DNA of 64,000 bases, taken from the NCBI GenBank assembly GCA_050084985.1, contig JBITNC010000001.1:46128001-46192000 (forward strand). Direction: 5' to 3'. The position numbers and the translations under genes were made by a program. The stretch is from Nageia nagi. Lineage: Eukaryota > Pinophyta. The notes under the pieces are model-generated. The model was not told the DNA's origin, ran no database searches, and was given only the letters and a program-made list of their open reading frames with translations. Positions 1 through 10,801 of the stretch are shown piece by piece. How positions within the stretch are numbered: the first letter of the stretch is position 1; every line of letters begins with the position of its first letter.

Positions 1-2867
1 TGCTTGTAATTTAGCTCTCATCTATGATTACCAAATTCCAAAGTTGGAACCATCAAGAATGTGTTTGGGTAAAAGGGATTCTCTCATTTGCTACATAATA
101 ATATGAAAAATAATAAGCATATGGTTTAATAAACAATATTTAAATGTTAACCAAGTAAATAATACATGTTACATTTAACACTAGAGACATGATTGATTTG
201 ATTTATAAGTGCAAATATTTTACAACTCAAATAATCCATGTACCCAAATACATTTCTCATCTTAAGAACTATAGATGTATTATGACATTATTGAGGTTTG
301 TTTTCTTATCTAAAATTAGGCCTTCACCTAGATGCCCACACAAGAGGAGCCTAAGTACTACCAATCCTCAACTAGTTTACCTTGGTCATTTTTATACTTT
401 CTCATAAGGAGAAGTATCTACTATTTTCCAAGGTTATGATGTTTATTGGATTGAAAAAATTATTAATCTTGATTAGGTTTCAAGTTATCATCTTAGGTTA
501 TCAGGATAATCTTTGAATGGATGTACTGACATGTGATATCAATACACACATGCTTGTCCACCTATTGGAGTTATGTCAAGAAAAACAAAGGACTTAGGGG
601 CAATTGAGAAGTATATACTTTTCACCATTTGGATCATCAAACTTAAAGGCTCTAATCTACCTGTCCTCACCTCATGTCTCCTCAAACAAATCATCTTATA
701 GAATGTACATGTGGATGTGTTCATTTTAGGGGGTTTCTCATATCAATGTTTGCATTTTTGTTTTTAAAAGCAAAAAATAAAACATGATGTAAAAGAGCAT
801 AAGTAAAAAAAATCATCCATATGCACTTGGAACCGTAAGAGTCCAATGGGTTTTGTTTACCAACCCCTAAAGGACATCTTTACATCATTCCTTATTTGTA
901 TAAGTTCATTCTATACTTTGCATAAAAAATTGGCATGCATCAATCCCATAATTTAAAAATCAACAATGCATCATTCACTTAAACAATTATGCATCTTTTA
1001 ACTTAAAAATTAAGTATGCATCATTAACTTTAAAAAAGGTAAGTAAGGAGCATGCATCATTCCTACTAAATTGCATAAGGAATGTAGAAGGATAGATAGA
1101 CATGCAATATCTAGATAAAAATTTAAGTAAAAACATTTATACAAACTCCCCCTTTTTTTACTTAAAAATGTTTATCCCTTAAAGATAGCATACTAGATTT
1201 ACCTTAGAAATTTAACTAATAATGTCAACAAAATACTTGCATGCTAAAAAATTATCTTCTAATTATTTACAATTTTGAATGATGAGGAAGCATTTAAATT
1301 GACTATAAATTCCTTCATTGTTACTAAGAATAATGCTATGATTACAATTTTTACCTAATTAAATGAAGGTAAAAGGAATCACCATAAAAAAATTGTTAAT
1401 GAATATAGACCAATTTATTTTTTTTACTTAGAAATATACCTTCTTATTTTTACTCAAGAATAATATCTGAGTAAAAAAAAAATTCCCTTCAAAAGAAATC
1501 CTTTAGTACTTTTCTCAATATCTTCTCCAAGTAGACAAGGTAAAGAATTAATAAGTTATCATTTACTTTGACCTCAATGTATTAAATTTTTCCTTATTCT
1601 CTATGCCACTAAAAAAAATCATTAATGCTCTAAGTTTACTTGTCAAAGGAGGTAAAAAATATTTATGAAAGCAACTTCAAAAAAAAAAAAAAAAGCATAT
1701 GGTCACCCACCAAGAATTTAATATAGGTAAATATAAAAAAAGTAAATTAAAGAGAAAAAAAATCACAAAAGTGAGAGGGGGCTATGTAGAGAGCTATGAG
1801 AGGAGAGGGAGGGGAAATGCATGGAGTAGGTCATGTGAGCCATATGACCATATGTTAGGGCTATGAATGGGAGAGTTGAGGATGTAGCACTCATGAGAGA
1901 GATTAAGACACTTGCAAGAGAGAGCTCCACCTTCACCTACAACACCATACTCTAAAAGCCATAAAAAAAATGAAGGGAGGAGGCTACACGAGGAGTGGAA
2001 AATAGAGAAGAATATCTGTGAGTGGCTAGAGTAGCAATCACCAATGAAGGGCATAGTAGGAGAGATGGCTCTTAGGAAATGCCACATGGGTTTTCAAAAG
2101 GTCACATTCCAATTTCAATTTCCATGGCAACCATTATTCCTAAGAGCAACAAAATTATGCAATGGTTAGAAGAGGGTTCGAGAGGTGAGGGAATAGCTAA
2201 AGAGAATAAATCATGTTTTTAGGAAGTGGCATAGCAAAGAAGGATGTTTGAGTAGCTACATAAATTTGAAGGGTTTGAAACTCTAAAAAATTTCTTGCTG
2301 ACTTACCCCTTATTGGTTGGTCATAGACTATCAAATGCCTCCCCATTGTTAAAAAAAATTGTATAGCTACTTGATGAGTTTTTAGCAAAAAATATATAAA
2401 TTTTTGAACATTGCAAAAAAGAAATTCATATACCAAACCTCTCCTATAGTTTATAAGTTTATATTGAAGTAAATATCAATATACATGTTTTTATTGCCCT
2501 TTTTTTAAGAGAAAAAAAAAACTTATGTATAAAAATGCAATTTTCTTATCATTGAAAAATAAATGGTTTATATATAAAAAATTACACTTATTGTATACTA
2601 ACTTCTAAAAAAAGGTAAGCAATTTTTTTAAACAAATTGCAAATAACACAAGAAGTTAGCATATATATATCCCAAAAAGAAATGCATCATATTACTATTT
2701 ACACAAAAATTGTAAAAATGAAGTAACACATAGAATATAATATGTTAGTATTACAATGAAAAAATCCAAAAATAATAACCAAGAAAGAAGGAATTTGTAT
2801 CTTATTTTGAGTTTACCTCAACAAGACCTTAAGATAAACCTCCAAGATAAAGAGGAGCCTCCAAGGG
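1..2867. other. Unassigned AT-rich DNA
   Basis: I see no gene here. Short open frames exist on both strands, but none shows a recognisable domain. A pyrimidine run at 1146-1159 would read as a G/A polypurine tract on the minus strand, and around 930-1060 the motif GCATCATT recurs in AT-rich spacers. If the LTR at 2882-3374 is the 5' LTR of a minus-strand element, this stretch would be its internal DNA, but I could not recognise gag or pol in it, and no second LTR copy is visible. Confidence 0.4.
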
Positions 2868-2879
2868 GATCTGATACCA
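2868..2879 (-). other. Primer binding site, initiator-Met tRNA type
   Basis: On the minus strand this reads TGGTATCAGATC, nearly the standard plant retrotransposon primer binding site complementary to the 3' end of initiator tRNA-Met (TGGTATCAGAGC). It lies two bases beyond the CA end of the LTR at 2882-3374, which is the expected spacing for first-strand priming of a minus-strand element whose body would extend to the left. Confidence 0.7.
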
Positions 2880-2881
2880 AA

Positions 2882-3374
2882 TGTGATAATTGAACTATAA
2901 CATAAGCAATTCTTAACTCCCAAGATCACATGAAACCTCACAATTACATCTAAAAAACTCACAAAGCAATCTCACAACACAAGATGTAAGTGGTTTTTCT
3001 AATTAGGAGTATATCCACTAATAGATTTTACTTCAATCATAAATACAACTCTCTTACAATCCTCCTAATCTCATCTCCTACACTTCTATCTTTTAGCATA
3101 ACTTTACTCCATAATTAGTGTGTGATCACAAAGAGGGAGCTTTCTATTTATAGGCCAAAATACCTCTTTGGATCATCCTTTTATCCAATGTACAAAAGTA
3201 TGACATGCACATCATTTTGCCCAAGAGGCATGCTCATGACATGGAGTGTAGGATAAGTTATATTATCATATCCACTTAAATACTTAAGGTATCAAATGAT
3301 ACCCTTAAGTATTAGTGAACTTACATACAAGATTATTACAAAACCTTTACAATAATGCATTATACATTCCAACA
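2882..3374 (-). repeat. Copia-like LTR, 493 bp, minus strand
   Basis: On the minus strand it begins TGTTGGAATG, a common copia LTR start, and ends ATCACA, giving TG...CA termini. A strong TATA box (TATAAATA) lies at 3145-3152, about 220 bases into the LTR, which would place the promoter and the U3/R boundary normally. A primer binding site abuts its left side. On its right the minus strand reads GGATTTTGTGGAGGA directly before the TG, which resembles a polypurine tract. Having a PBS on one side and a PPT on the other is unusual (see findings). No partner LTR was found in the window. Confidence 0.65.
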
Positions 3375-3640
3375 TCCTCCACAAAATCCTTTGTGATACT
3401 CATTTAACACCTTATGAACTTTTAACTCTAATAGGTATTTTGACAACATACCTTGAGGATGCCTCCGGTAAAAATTTTCTCTATTGATCATATATTTTTC
3501 ACACTATTTTCTAACCAATCATTTTTGTGATTTAGAAAAATTTATTATAAAATTTAAAGTTTGTAAATGATGTTAAATATTAACATACCTATAATTTTTG
3601 ATGTGATCTAGTATGTTAGGTTCTAGAGCATTTATTAAAC
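3375..3640. other. Junction between LTR and gypsy pol remnant
   Basis: This short stretch joins the 2882-3374 LTR to the end of the RNase H remnant of the minus-strand gypsy element. The integrase expected after RNase H is absent, so the element is truncated here or has been joined to an unrelated LTR. Confidence 0.4.
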
Positions 3641-4145
3641 TTATTAAATTGACATCTTTAGGCTTATTTGCTAACAACTTGGTCAAACCTTGACCTTTGA
3701 TATTTTTGGTTACTTAGAATTCAAGATCATGTTGTAACAACTTTTTCATCCACCTTGATAACCTCCCTAAAGGTTCCACCCATGTAAGAACATATTTTAT
3801 CTAAATAAAAGGGATATGAATCTTGATTAAAGTTTCTCCAATAACGGGCTTAAAATATTCCAAATATTTGATTACTGTATATCCATGTTTCTCTATCAAT
3901 GCATATTTTAACTTAGTATCTTTGAAAGTTGTTCTCATGAATGCAATAGGGTTATCTTATTTTTGATCATTTTTTTGGGATAAGATTACAAATATTGTAT
4001 CCTTTGTACCATATGCAAACAAATCAAATGCTTGTGACATATCTAAACTTTTTAATACTAGATCTTCTATAATAGCTTGTTTGATCTTATCAAAAGTTAA
4101 CATATTTTCTTCATTCCATTTTGTTTCTCTTTCTTTCTTGATCAT
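3640..4145 (-). pseudogene. Gypsy RT connection and RNase H remnant
   Basis: The minus-strand translation starts with the RT-to-RNase H linker (residues like KWNEENMLTFDKIKQAI) and continues into an RNase H fold with LFAYGTKDTIFVILSQ, where the conserved first-strand Asp is replaced (L-F-A-Y-G rather than a D-containing strand). It ends with the typical tail around 3640-3700 (IKGQGLTKLLAN). Several stops and a frameshift follow 3957. The remnant lies immediately downstream of the RT remnant, as expected for the RT-associated RNase H, and is non-functional. Integrase should come next but is absent. Confidence 0.7.
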
Positions 4146-4149
4146 TTTG

Positions 4150-5220
4150 TTAATAGGTAAGGAAATATGACCAAAATTAGGAATAAATTATCTTAAAAAC
4201 TTTACCTTTCAAAAGAAATTCCTCACCCCTTCTAGACTATGTGATGATTGTAATTGTGAAATAGCTTTAATCCTTTCATGATCCACTTTAATCCATTCGC
4301 TAGAAATGATATGGCCAAGAAGTTTTCATTTGGATACCCCAAAAACACATTTTTTTGGATTTAATGAAATGTCATGATATTCTCTACACCTTTCAAAAAT
4401 TATTTTCAAATATTTAATGTGATGCATAGGATCAATTGAGAACCTAGTAAGATCATATAAATAGATAATAATAATTTTAGAAATAAGGTCCCTAAAATCA
4501 CAATCCATAATTATTTGAAAAGTGGATCCAACATTCATTAGACCAAAATATATTCTTAAATACTCATATGTTCCCTAGGGAGTAGTGAATGATGTTTTAT
4601 GCCTATCCTCTTCATTAATCATGATTTAGTTATAGCCAAAAAAAACATCTAATAAAGAAAATACTAATGATCCCACCACAACATTCAATAAATTATCCAT
4701 ACTAGGTAGAGGATAATTATCTTTGAGGAAATTATTGTTTAAATTCCTAAAATTAATGCACAACTTGATATCACTTGAGGCTTTCCTGACTAGAACTAAA
4801 TTTGATACCCAAGAAGAATATATTATACATATAAATTCTTGCAGTTAACTAATTTATTGAATTCCTTTTTCATCATGGGAAAAATTGTAGGATTGAATGT
4901 TCTTTGCTTTTATCTAAAAGGTTTGGCATTATCTTTAAGAGGAATAATATGATTAAACACTTCAATCTTAAACATGCTTAATTATTGATAATTACAAGCA
5001 AAAATATCTCTATTTCATTATAAGAATTTAGCATAAATTAAACTCCACTTTTGATCCATTACAAATTCAATGCTCACAAACCTTTGATCATTAGAATCTC
5101 CAACATTAATATTAACTATATTTGACTCTAGAATTATAGGTTGTGTCGCATGAACAAATGCTTTTTCTATATCATCAAAAATTGATTCCAAGTTGATAAG
5201 TCCTCATGGAATATCATTAG
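4150..5220 (-). pseudogene. Gypsy reverse transcriptase remnant
   Basis: The best-preserved block, 4326-4538, shows the RT palm region: an FGLMNVGSTFQ-like helix, then IYLYDLTRFS where the catalytic Y-x-D-D box should be (one Asp replaced by Tyr), then ERCREYHDISLNPKKCVFGV. Upstream, 4550-5220, lies an older part that still resembles the N-terminal RT extension, including a DIP-GLI-LE-IFD pattern typical of Tat-type polyproteins, but it is broken by many stops. Enzyme activity is impossible. The match to plant gypsy RT is recognised from family knowledge. Confidence 0.75.
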
Positions 5221-5737
5221 TTTTGAACTACAGTACCTCAAAATGAACCCCTATTTGATCTTTAAGAACATCCTCATGTTATTCATTAAAAACCAAATTT
5301 ATAAATTATCCTTGTACTTGCATGAAATCCTTAATTGTATATCATCCTTAAAAAAATTTAAGTAAATAATATTATCCATGAAAAAAGGTTTGAATATTGA
5401 AATAGTAAGATGATTTTGAATGAAAAACCCATCAATATTAGGATGCTCACCTCTTGATGCTATGATTGCAAGAAAGTTAGCATCCTTATTATATTCTCTT
5501 GAAATAAAAATATATATTAAATGAATGAAACCTTTCCATTTCATCTATAAAAACCTTCTTGTATTGGTCAAGTTGAGGATCCTTTGCTTTATAAATTCCT
5601 TTGACTTGATTTATTATTAGTTTAACATTTCTAAATACCTAACTATTTTGGATTCCCAATTCCTTAGCTTTTCTCAATCCCAACAATAATGCTTCATATT
5701 TACCCAAATTATTGGTACAAGGAAATTATAATTTGTA

Positions 5738-5747
5738 TGGAATCTCA
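5738..5747. repeat. Target-site duplication, left (TGGAATCTCA)
   Basis: Ten bases, TGGAATCTCA, repeated exactly at 6327-6336 on the other side of the inserted MITE. The length suits a Mutator-like or hAT-like insertion. Confidence 0.65.
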
Positions 5748-6326
5748 CAAGGGGGTTACTTAATAGAAAGCCTTCATAACACCTACATCCATGGACTTAT
5801 TAAAAAACCCCTTATTTTAAAAATTTACCACCTTCTCTTTTAATTTTTTAAACCCCTCATGGTAAAATCTTGAATAATAAATAACAACTTCTATATAATA
5901 AATAATATTTTTTATTCATTTTTTTCAAATAAATATATAATTTGAATTAAAATGAAATTCTTAATAAAATAAAATATTTTATTTTATTTTTCATAATTCA
6001 TTATTTATCAAACAAAAAATAATCCAAAGGAGTTTATTATAAACTAAATAAAAATAATAATGGTTATTAAGATAGTTGAAGGAATTTGAGAAATTAAAGT
6101 TATAATAGGTTTAGAATAAAAAAATCAAATATAATCCCTACTCCTTCAAACTAATGCCCCCTCTCATTTTTTATACTAGCAAAATATATTGCATGAATTT
6201 TAAATACCCCTACCCCCTCCCCCTATAAAATACTTATTGATGTACTGATAATTCAACTTTATATTAAAAATACCGCTTGGTAGGACTCACATGCTATTTA
6301 TCATTTCCTAACATTGACCCCCCATG
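5748..6326. mobile_element. MITE, ~579 bp, inside a retrotransposon RNase H
   Basis: Non-coding, AT-rich insert bracketed by a perfect 10-bp direct repeat. Its ends form imperfect terminal inverted repeats: left CAAGGGGGTTACTTAATAG, right (reverse complement) CATGGGGGGTCAATGTTAGG. The core holds an A/T-rich self-complementary stretch around 5960-6000. It interrupts an RNase H domain whose two halves resume on either side. The 10-bp duplication and G-run termini suggest a Mutator-like or hAT-like non-autonomous element. The superfamily is inferred and no transposase is present. Confidence 0.65.
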
Positions 6327-6336
6327 TGGAATCTCA
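6327..6336. repeat. Target-site duplication, right (TGGAATCTCA)
   Basis: Exact copy of the ten bases at 5738-5747. Together they mark the MITE insertion point. Confidence 0.65.
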
Positions 6337-6377
6337 AGATAACTTTCACTTTCATCTTGTAAAAGTACACTTACTCC

Positions 6378-6719
6378 TTATCCATAATGAGATTTGTTTC
6401 CATCAAGAAATAAGATCCAAACTATGTCTTTTAACAAATGCTCAATTATCATATCAACATTATGTATAATCTCTTGGTTAACATTCATAGGAAAAAGATC
6501 ACTAGGTATCATCCAAACCTTGGTATACATCTTAGGTGAATGCCAAATTGAATAAATACCATTTTCTTTATCCCAAGCTTCTTGATGTGTTTTGAATACC
6601 ATGTGTGCTCTACAATCATATTGGGGTTGAACCTTAAATGCCAACTTGTTAAAATGTTCTCTTAGTAACCAACTAGTATTTCCTTGAGGTAAGGGTATTT
6701 CACCTAGTGACCAATCCAA
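6378..6719 (-). pseudogene. Tat polyprotein linker between protease and extra RNase H
   Basis: Open for 113 codons on the minus strand. It contains a histidine/tyrosine-rich block that I recognise from plant gypsy polyproteins just before the extra RNase H: HMVFKTHQEAWDKENGIYS, then WHSPKMYTKVW. It ends by entering the first RNase H strand (LFLDGNKSHYG). This is the longest intact stretch of the element, and its role is structural or unknown. It lies about 150 bases downstream of the protease remnant and just ahead of the MITE-split RNase H. Confidence 0.7.
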
Positions 6720-6869
6720 TTTTATGGTTCCATCTAGTTGACTACCAAAATGTCTTCATAATAACATGGAAAAACAAGGTTCAACATCAAGCAACACTAC
6801 ATCAATTATCAAGCATTTATTGGTAAATTGATACAAATAAATAGAAAGTCCTTTAATTTACCCAACAAA

Positions 6870-7133
6870 CTAGATAGGTCTACTATCCATAATAAAAACT
6901 ATTAGATAATCACCTATGCATTTTAATCCAAGGGAATCTACTACATATTTAGGCATAATATTATATTGAGAACCACAATCAAGGGTACCATTATGAATAA
7001 TATAATTATAGTCATGATCAATATACCTAAGCGAAATATATAAAGGTATAACATCATTTGGGTTATCATACTTAACCATCTTGACACCATTATCCATATT
7101 TAAGAGTTTAGCTACATCCAAAAAATTAAACAT
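6870..7133 (-). pseudogene. Gypsy aspartic protease remnant
   Basis: The minus-strand frame shows a retropepsin-like core, LDCGSQYNIMPKYVVDSLGL, where the catalytic Asp-Ser/Thr-Gly triad reads D-C-G. The surrounding residues match the plant gypsy protease pattern in which the active loop is followed by a PKYVxDxLGL helix. Only part of the domain remains open. It stands between gag (upstream, to the right) and the polyprotein linker (downstream, to the left). Confidence 0.72.
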
Positions 7134-7139
7134 TTTGCA

Positions 7140-9160
7140 AATTTTCCCTTATATTTGGGAATTGTCATCAGTTCTCCCAAAGTTACCACCACTTTCATTT
7201 TGGTGAATTTTTCCCTAGCATCAAATTATCCTTTCAAAAGACTTGAAAAAGGATAAGGGTTATTTGATATTACTATTTCCTTATTATTTATGCCATCCAT
7301 TTATTTTTCTTTAAATTGCTAACCCTATAACTTATTTTTAAGAAACTCAAAATTTGGAGTAGCCTTATTTTGATCAACATTCATCTTATCTTGAACTATT
7401 CTATTTTTGAGTTTTATTACATTTATTTTTTTTCTAACTATCTAAAGTGATTGGTAATAATATTTTTCTTACCATAAATAGCTAATAAATATGGTCTATA
7501 TGATCCATTTGAATCTCCCATAGTCATGTTTTGATTATATGAATGATCCATTAGTTCTAAATCCTTTTCAAAAACCTATTCAAATGATTCTCCTTTTGAA
7601 TCCTACAACATATTAATAATTGTTTTACCCTAAATATTATTGACATGATCTCCTCCCATTTGATTATGATAGGAACAAGTTTGTAAATCATGTTGATGAT
7701 TACAAGTAGGGAAAAAATAAGGATATTCTTCCATTGCATTCTTATATGGTAAAGTATTTGGGGCTGAATTCATATCCTTTTGACCTTGATTAGTATAGGA
7801 TGAGAATATATAATTTTTTTATAAGCATGTATATATGAATTATCCTATTGGATGTATGTTGGTCCTTCTTACATTGGGACTTTATGAGTATCTAGTTCCT
7901 TCAAAAATGTACATGTCATTATGCATGCTCCTCTTTGATTGATCCTTAGAAAATTAACATTGTCAATTTGTGAAGGTATGTTACTATAACTATATGAAAG
8001 AGAAAATGGAAACAAAAAAATCAGAGGCCTAGATATGAGTTGTCTACTCTTCCAAGATATTGTAATATTAAATTGATTAGGTGGGTCATAATTTTAAAAT
8101 CAAAGAGAATAAATTAAAATAACCATAAATGTTTTTCTTCCAATCAAGAAAAATTATAATAGTAGAGATCATTTCATCTATAATTTATTTGAAATAGGGG
8201 ATTTCATTATTATGTACTTGAATAATATGGGGGGATTACTTCAATAATATAAGGTGAGTGCATTTCAAGCCATGATAGTATTATTCAAGTGTTTCATGGT
8301 ATGCTACTATTATAATGTGGGGTGGGGCATGCTTATTCACCATTGATATATAGAAACATTTGACACCTCACCCAAATTCCTAATAGTAGGGTGGGGTGGG
8401 AGTATAAGAGAGAGGAATGCCCATCCTTGATAAATTTCTACTATTCAATAACAAGGGATTCAAACTAGTTTTATAATCCCCCTCCCCATAAACCTAGAAT
8501 TATAAGGGGTCTTTCCTCTCACTATAAAGGGTGGAATGATTTCTCTCTCTCTCCTAACAATCATAACTAGGAGCCTATAAGTAATCTTAGGAGAATCAAC
8601 TTGCCTACATCCTTCATATTTCCATGATGTGGTAAAACCATTAGGGATCTTCCTCATCCCCAATTATTTTAATAGGGGTGTAGGGAAAGCAAAATTCATA
8701 AATATACTCTCCTCTTTAGATTTCATTAAATGGAATAGGTGATACCCATCTAGTTGCTTCAATATCTAAGTTGCATGCTTCTTGTCCCCATAGGATGGGG
8801 CCTTACTACTTGTACAAGGGCTACCACCTTTTCATTGAAATAATCCTCCTAGCTATGTCTCATTCCTTTCCATAACAACACAATCAATGTGCTACCATAT
8901 TCCCTAGATGGAAGCAGGTTAAACCCATTATTATTATGGAACTCAAAAATTATGTTCAAGTTAGAGAAAAACATTTATTTGTAAAAAGTTCAATATCCTT
9001 ATCTATGAAGGGAGAGCATATAAAAAATGTAACTTATTCTTCAATTTCCCTATTTTATTAGCTCTCCACCAGGGGTTTAGAGTTAAATACCAATATTTTA
9101 GAAACAAATATAATAAATTTAAGCATGGTGCTTATTATACTAATCTATTTTGGAAAGGGA
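7140..9160. other. Decayed gag/protease spacer and unexplained insert
   Basis: Between the gag remnant and protease. The minus strand at 7560-7900 has a low-complexity reading that could be the Pro/Gln-rich gag tail. The stretch of about 8030-9160 differs in texture, with GGGTGGGG runs at 8322-8400 and a TATAAAG with a pyrimidine tract near 8523-8550, and has no matching protein. It may be a further insertion, but I could not find clean ends or a duplication. Confidence 0.35.
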
Positions 9161-9199
9161 GTGTGTGCGAGTTATATATATTGAATAATATGGTTGGGT

Positions 9200-10134
9200 T
9201 CAATCAGTTGCACTATATAGATAGAAAAGTGCATGATCTAAACTCTAGTTTTTGGATTGATATTCCATGGTCTATTAGCAAATTTTTTGAAAGCATTCAT
9301 AGGATCAAGATTTCTATTATATGCTTTTGTATTTCTTCAGATAAAACCGTCAAAATCTTTTTCTAACCTAGATATTCTATTATTGATTTTTAAAAATATT
9401 TCAACCATTTCCTAACACAATTTATTTAAAGAATCTTCATCTTATAAAGATTTAGGAGAATCAATTTTTTGAGGTTTTCTCTTAGAAATAGCTTCCAAAG
9501 ATTAAGGTTTTAATTTTCTAGCTCCAACCATTTCTTTTTAAATTTCTACTATAGCATTCATACATACCTGTAAATCTTTTCATTTGAAACTTCTCAACTC
9601 ATATATTAAATCCCTAGGAAAAGCTTTCTTATAATGCATTATTGATTGAACATTATTAGGCATAGAATTAGTAGGAAGCTTATTTTTGAGTTTAATAAAT
9701 CTTCAATTGAACTCTTCTATGGTCTCAATTTCCTTTTTCTTGATTTTAGTCAACTATGAAAAAAATAATTATTCATTTTTCTTTTCTCCATACTTCATTA
9801 GAAATAAATCTTCCAACATGTAATAAGAATTGATATATGAAGCAAGAAAATATTGTATATAATATCTTGCATATTTTTCCAAACTTTGATAAAATAATCT
9901 CAATACAACATCCTCATCCTCAACATCCAAGATATCAAGGGCTTGCAAGAAGGATTTTATATGATATTCACCTATAACCATAATATTCCCTTTGAACTTG
10001 GGAAGATACTTTATAGCCTTCTTAGGAATATCATTAAGATTAGGATAATAGGAAAAATATAATGACCTATATCTATTTAATCTCCATATATGTTGCGGTG
10101 CTTCAATATTTTCTATGTTTAGAACTATGAACAA
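9200..10134 (-). pseudogene. Gypsy gag (capsid) remnant
   Basis: The first 121 codons (9769-10134) are open and match the plant Tat/Athila-type retrotransposon gag: LPKFKGN...EYHIKSFLQALD, then DVEDEDVVLRLFYQSLE and a tail MLEDLFLMKYGEKK. This is the core capsid helix bundle that packages the RNA. After 9769 the frame continues with stops to about 9200 (an EEFN-RF-KLKNKLP-like block). No zinc knuckle is readable. The true start is not clear because the conserved block begins close to the first Met. Confidence 0.72.
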
Positions 10135-10801
10135 AGGAATATAGGAAGCAACAACAACTCAACTAGATGAAAAAGAGGTAGAAGGAGATGTATCAACTTG
10201 ATTCTTAGTATACAATAAAATATTAGTTGTAGATCATAAAATTACATATGGATTTGGATGTTATAGTAATAAATGAATGCCCCTACTCCTTACAATATCC
10301 AACTTCAAAATTCACTACCTTCTATATTAGCAAAGTCTATAGTATTAACAATGGTACAAAATTTTCTCTCTGGATTCTTTCCTAGGCAGAGTGCTACATA
10401 TATCACTTTTAGCAAGGTATAGCTTTACAAGCTATCTCTCTCCCTATAAATGGTGCTAAAACCTATTGTGATAAATATTAACATCCCTTATAAATGAGAT
10501 TTCAAATGAATTGCATAAAGTGCTAATCCTACCACATATCAATAAGTATGCTAGGTTATCTAACTCTATACTCAATTTTAGGAAGTCTAGATCACATGAT
10601 AATGAAATTAGACCTATTGATCAAGTAATTAGCTTGGGATTGAACCCAAGTTTGATCTCCATTGAAGTAAAAAAATGTTAAGCTTTTAGATCAATGATTT
10701 TATTTATTTTACTCAAAGGAAAATGGTAATTTCATAGAAAGAAAATGACCCAATACCTCTAATCAACATAACTATGATGCAAACTATTGTTCATATGATT
10801 A
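10135..10801. other. Spacer without gene
   Basis: Probably leader DNA of the minus-strand gypsy element plus flanking sequence. A small hairpin (CTTGGG, loop, CCCAAG) sits near 10633-10648. I see no LTR end, primer site or coding region. Confidence 0.35.

Larger units (their letters stand above)
5430..6440 (-). pseudogene. Extra RNase H of Tat type, split by a MITE
   Basis: The domain is in two pieces. The first, near 6378-6440, carries the opening strand (VWILFLDGNKSHYG, with the first catalytic Asp). The second, 5430-5740, carries a CTNNLGKYEALLLGL helix (the Glu-bearing helix), a strand, then YKAKDPQLDQY and ISREYNKDANFLA. The NN-x-x-YEAL signature marks the archaeal-like RNase H that Tat elements carry in addition to the RT-linked one. 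Here it lies upstream of RT. The two pieces are separated by the inserted MITE at 5748-6326, and stops elsewhere also disrupt it. Confidence 0.72.
3640..10134 (-). mobile_element. Decayed Tat-type Ty3/gypsy retrotransposon body
   Basis: Reading leftwards, recognisable pieces appear in the order gag, protease, a conserved linker, an extra RNase H, RT, and the RT-associated RNase H. That order, with a second RNase H ahead of RT, matches a polyprotein layout common among plant Tat-lineage gypsy elements. All parts are broken by frameshifts and stops. Integrase is missing at the left end, and no flanking LTR of this family is recognisable at the right end near 10.1-10.8 kb. The body is interrupted by a MITE (5748-6326) and by about 1.1 kb of unexplained DNA near 8.0-9.2 kb. 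Confidence 0.75.

Noticed and set aside
1146-1159. Polypurine tract marking a 3' LTR on its left
   Set aside because: The sequence to its left does not resemble the LTR at 2882-3374 and no element body was recognised, so I leave it as a purine run.
1794-2087. 97-codon minus-strand ORF
   Set aside because: Low-complexity, Ser/Leu/His-rich reading of a GA-rich plus strand. No domain and no coding neighbours.
10633-10648. tRNA-like T-arm (GGGATTGAACCCAAG)
   Set aside because: Only a simple hairpin. No acceptor stem, anticodon arm or A/B boxes nearby.
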